From Paracentrotus lividus (lineage: Eukaryota > Echinodermata > Echinoidea > Camarodonta > Echinidae), in contig CALNVZ010000174.1 in assembly GCA_940671915.1 (NCBI GenBank), positions 22,676,721 through 22,740,720 of the forward strand: 64,000 bases of DNA, in the 5' to 3' direction. Positions 63,202 to 64,000 of the stretch are shown piece after piece. The notes under the pieces were generated by a model that worked only from the letters and a program-made list of their open reading frames with translations, was not told where the DNA came from and ran no database searches. Made by a program: the position numbers and the translations under genes. Position 1 is the stretch's first letter. The number at the start of each line of letters is the position of its first letter.

Positions 63202-63361
63202 AACAAAAGATTTTATTATCTCAAATTTTCGGAACCCTGTTCCTTTGTCCCTTGGTTACATATTTTAATGTTTAATTTTACTTTGTTATTGTTCACTCTA
63301 TGTCTGATCTCTTGACAAAGGAGCAGGGTTCCGAAAATACGAGATAATAAAATCTTTTGTT
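63202..63361. mobile_element. 160-bp MITE (ACAAAAGATTTTATTATCTC ends)
   Basis: Arms of about 50 bp: AACAAAAGATTTTATTATCT, CGGAACCCTG, CTTTGTC and their mirror. The preceding words GTCATGCTGTATATCCA also occur at 62998, a local direct duplication. Confidence 0.8.
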
Positions 63362-64000
63362 AGATAATCAACAATGACCATTTTTATTTTAATCAGTTCA
63401 ATTTGATTAAATTCAAATTTATTTTGAAATATACAGAATACAATAATATAATGTACATGCTGCAGCTAAAAAGCTGGAATGTATATCTTTGTATGCTATA
63501 ATATGTAGTACGAATAAATACTCACACACAACAAATTTGCATAATTGAACAATGAAAGTTCGGGTACAGAATATATTATAAAATATATGGGTGTGCAAAG
63601 AAGATCTAGATAATGCAACAATCTTTAAGATCAACTGAATATGGTATTGCTCTCATGTGATTTTATATTACGTTGACTATACTTTTGTTATTTTGTAATA
63701 ACATGCAAACACTTTTCATTCGAGTATCCCCCTGCCCCTGATATCTCAGCCATAAAAGCAGATTTTGGCACTCACACAATGTTGCAAAATGTAAAAATAT
63801 AGTGTTTGATTTTGTTACAAACTCATCAAAAGTTGTGAAAAGTGATCAGATCCAGGGTTGTGATTTGCAGCAATTGCACAGCAGTCACTGATTTTGTACA
63901 GGAGGGGTCATCCCCCCCTCCCCTAGTCAGCATAGGTTTGAGAAAGTGCTCTTAAAGTCTTCAATATACATCCCAGTAATAATTACTATACTGTTAAGCC
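63362..64000. other. AT-rich non-coding sequence at the window's end
   Basis: Short frames only. No exon with a recognisable product. Confidence 0.5.

Noticed and set aside
61200..64000. Search for a fifth gene or another RNF8 exon
   Set aside because: No recognisable protein, only AT-rich sequence and small repeats.

Overview
This is an animal nuclear DNA window. It is AT-rich, its genes are split by GT-AG introns, and about a third of it is small DNA transposons, fold-back repeats and minisatellites. No tRNA, rRNA, CRISPR array or bacterial operon is visible. The proteins resemble deuterostome orthologues, and the repeat style fits a marine invertebrate, most likely an echinoderm such as a sea urchin. 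The species is an inference.

Layout: (1) 621-19743, + strand: sixteen exons of adenylate kinase 7 (AK7), with the first coding exon(s) lying left of the window. (2) 23970-34271, - strand: a nucleotide-sugar transporter of the SLC35A/senju type. Its five coding exons join in frame to 362 residues, and a non-coding first exon lies near 34.3 kb. (3) 35701-42054, + strand: calcineurin B homologous protein 1 (CHP1), five exons, 191 residues. Its promoter region faces away from the transporter's. (4) 50583-58925, + strand: RNF8, an FHA/coiled-coil/RING E3 ubiquitin ligase with three possible C-termini. (5) 58926-64000: no gene recognised.

The genes are unrelated in pathway: axonemal nucleotide balance, Golgi sugar transport, Na+/H+ exchanger regulation and the DNA-damage response. 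They look like an ordinary animal neighbourhood. The most interesting biology is partial gene duplication. RNF8 has two tandem acidic last exons, each carrying a SUMO-interaction-like motif (VVISDED). CHP1 has a second copy of its start exon whose first 13 codons differ only at synonymous sites. One internal RNF8 exon start is also duplicated as a decoy acceptor.

The repeats include a TTAA-flanked 2.1 kb element ending in a 400-bp palindrome; a hAT-like 2.6 kb element filled with a roughly 104-bp higher-order satellite; a 1.1 kb element packed with AACGTT motifs; and a TGTCCCCGCC-ended element whose 152-bp minisatellite repeats a nuclear-receptor DR1-like sequence.
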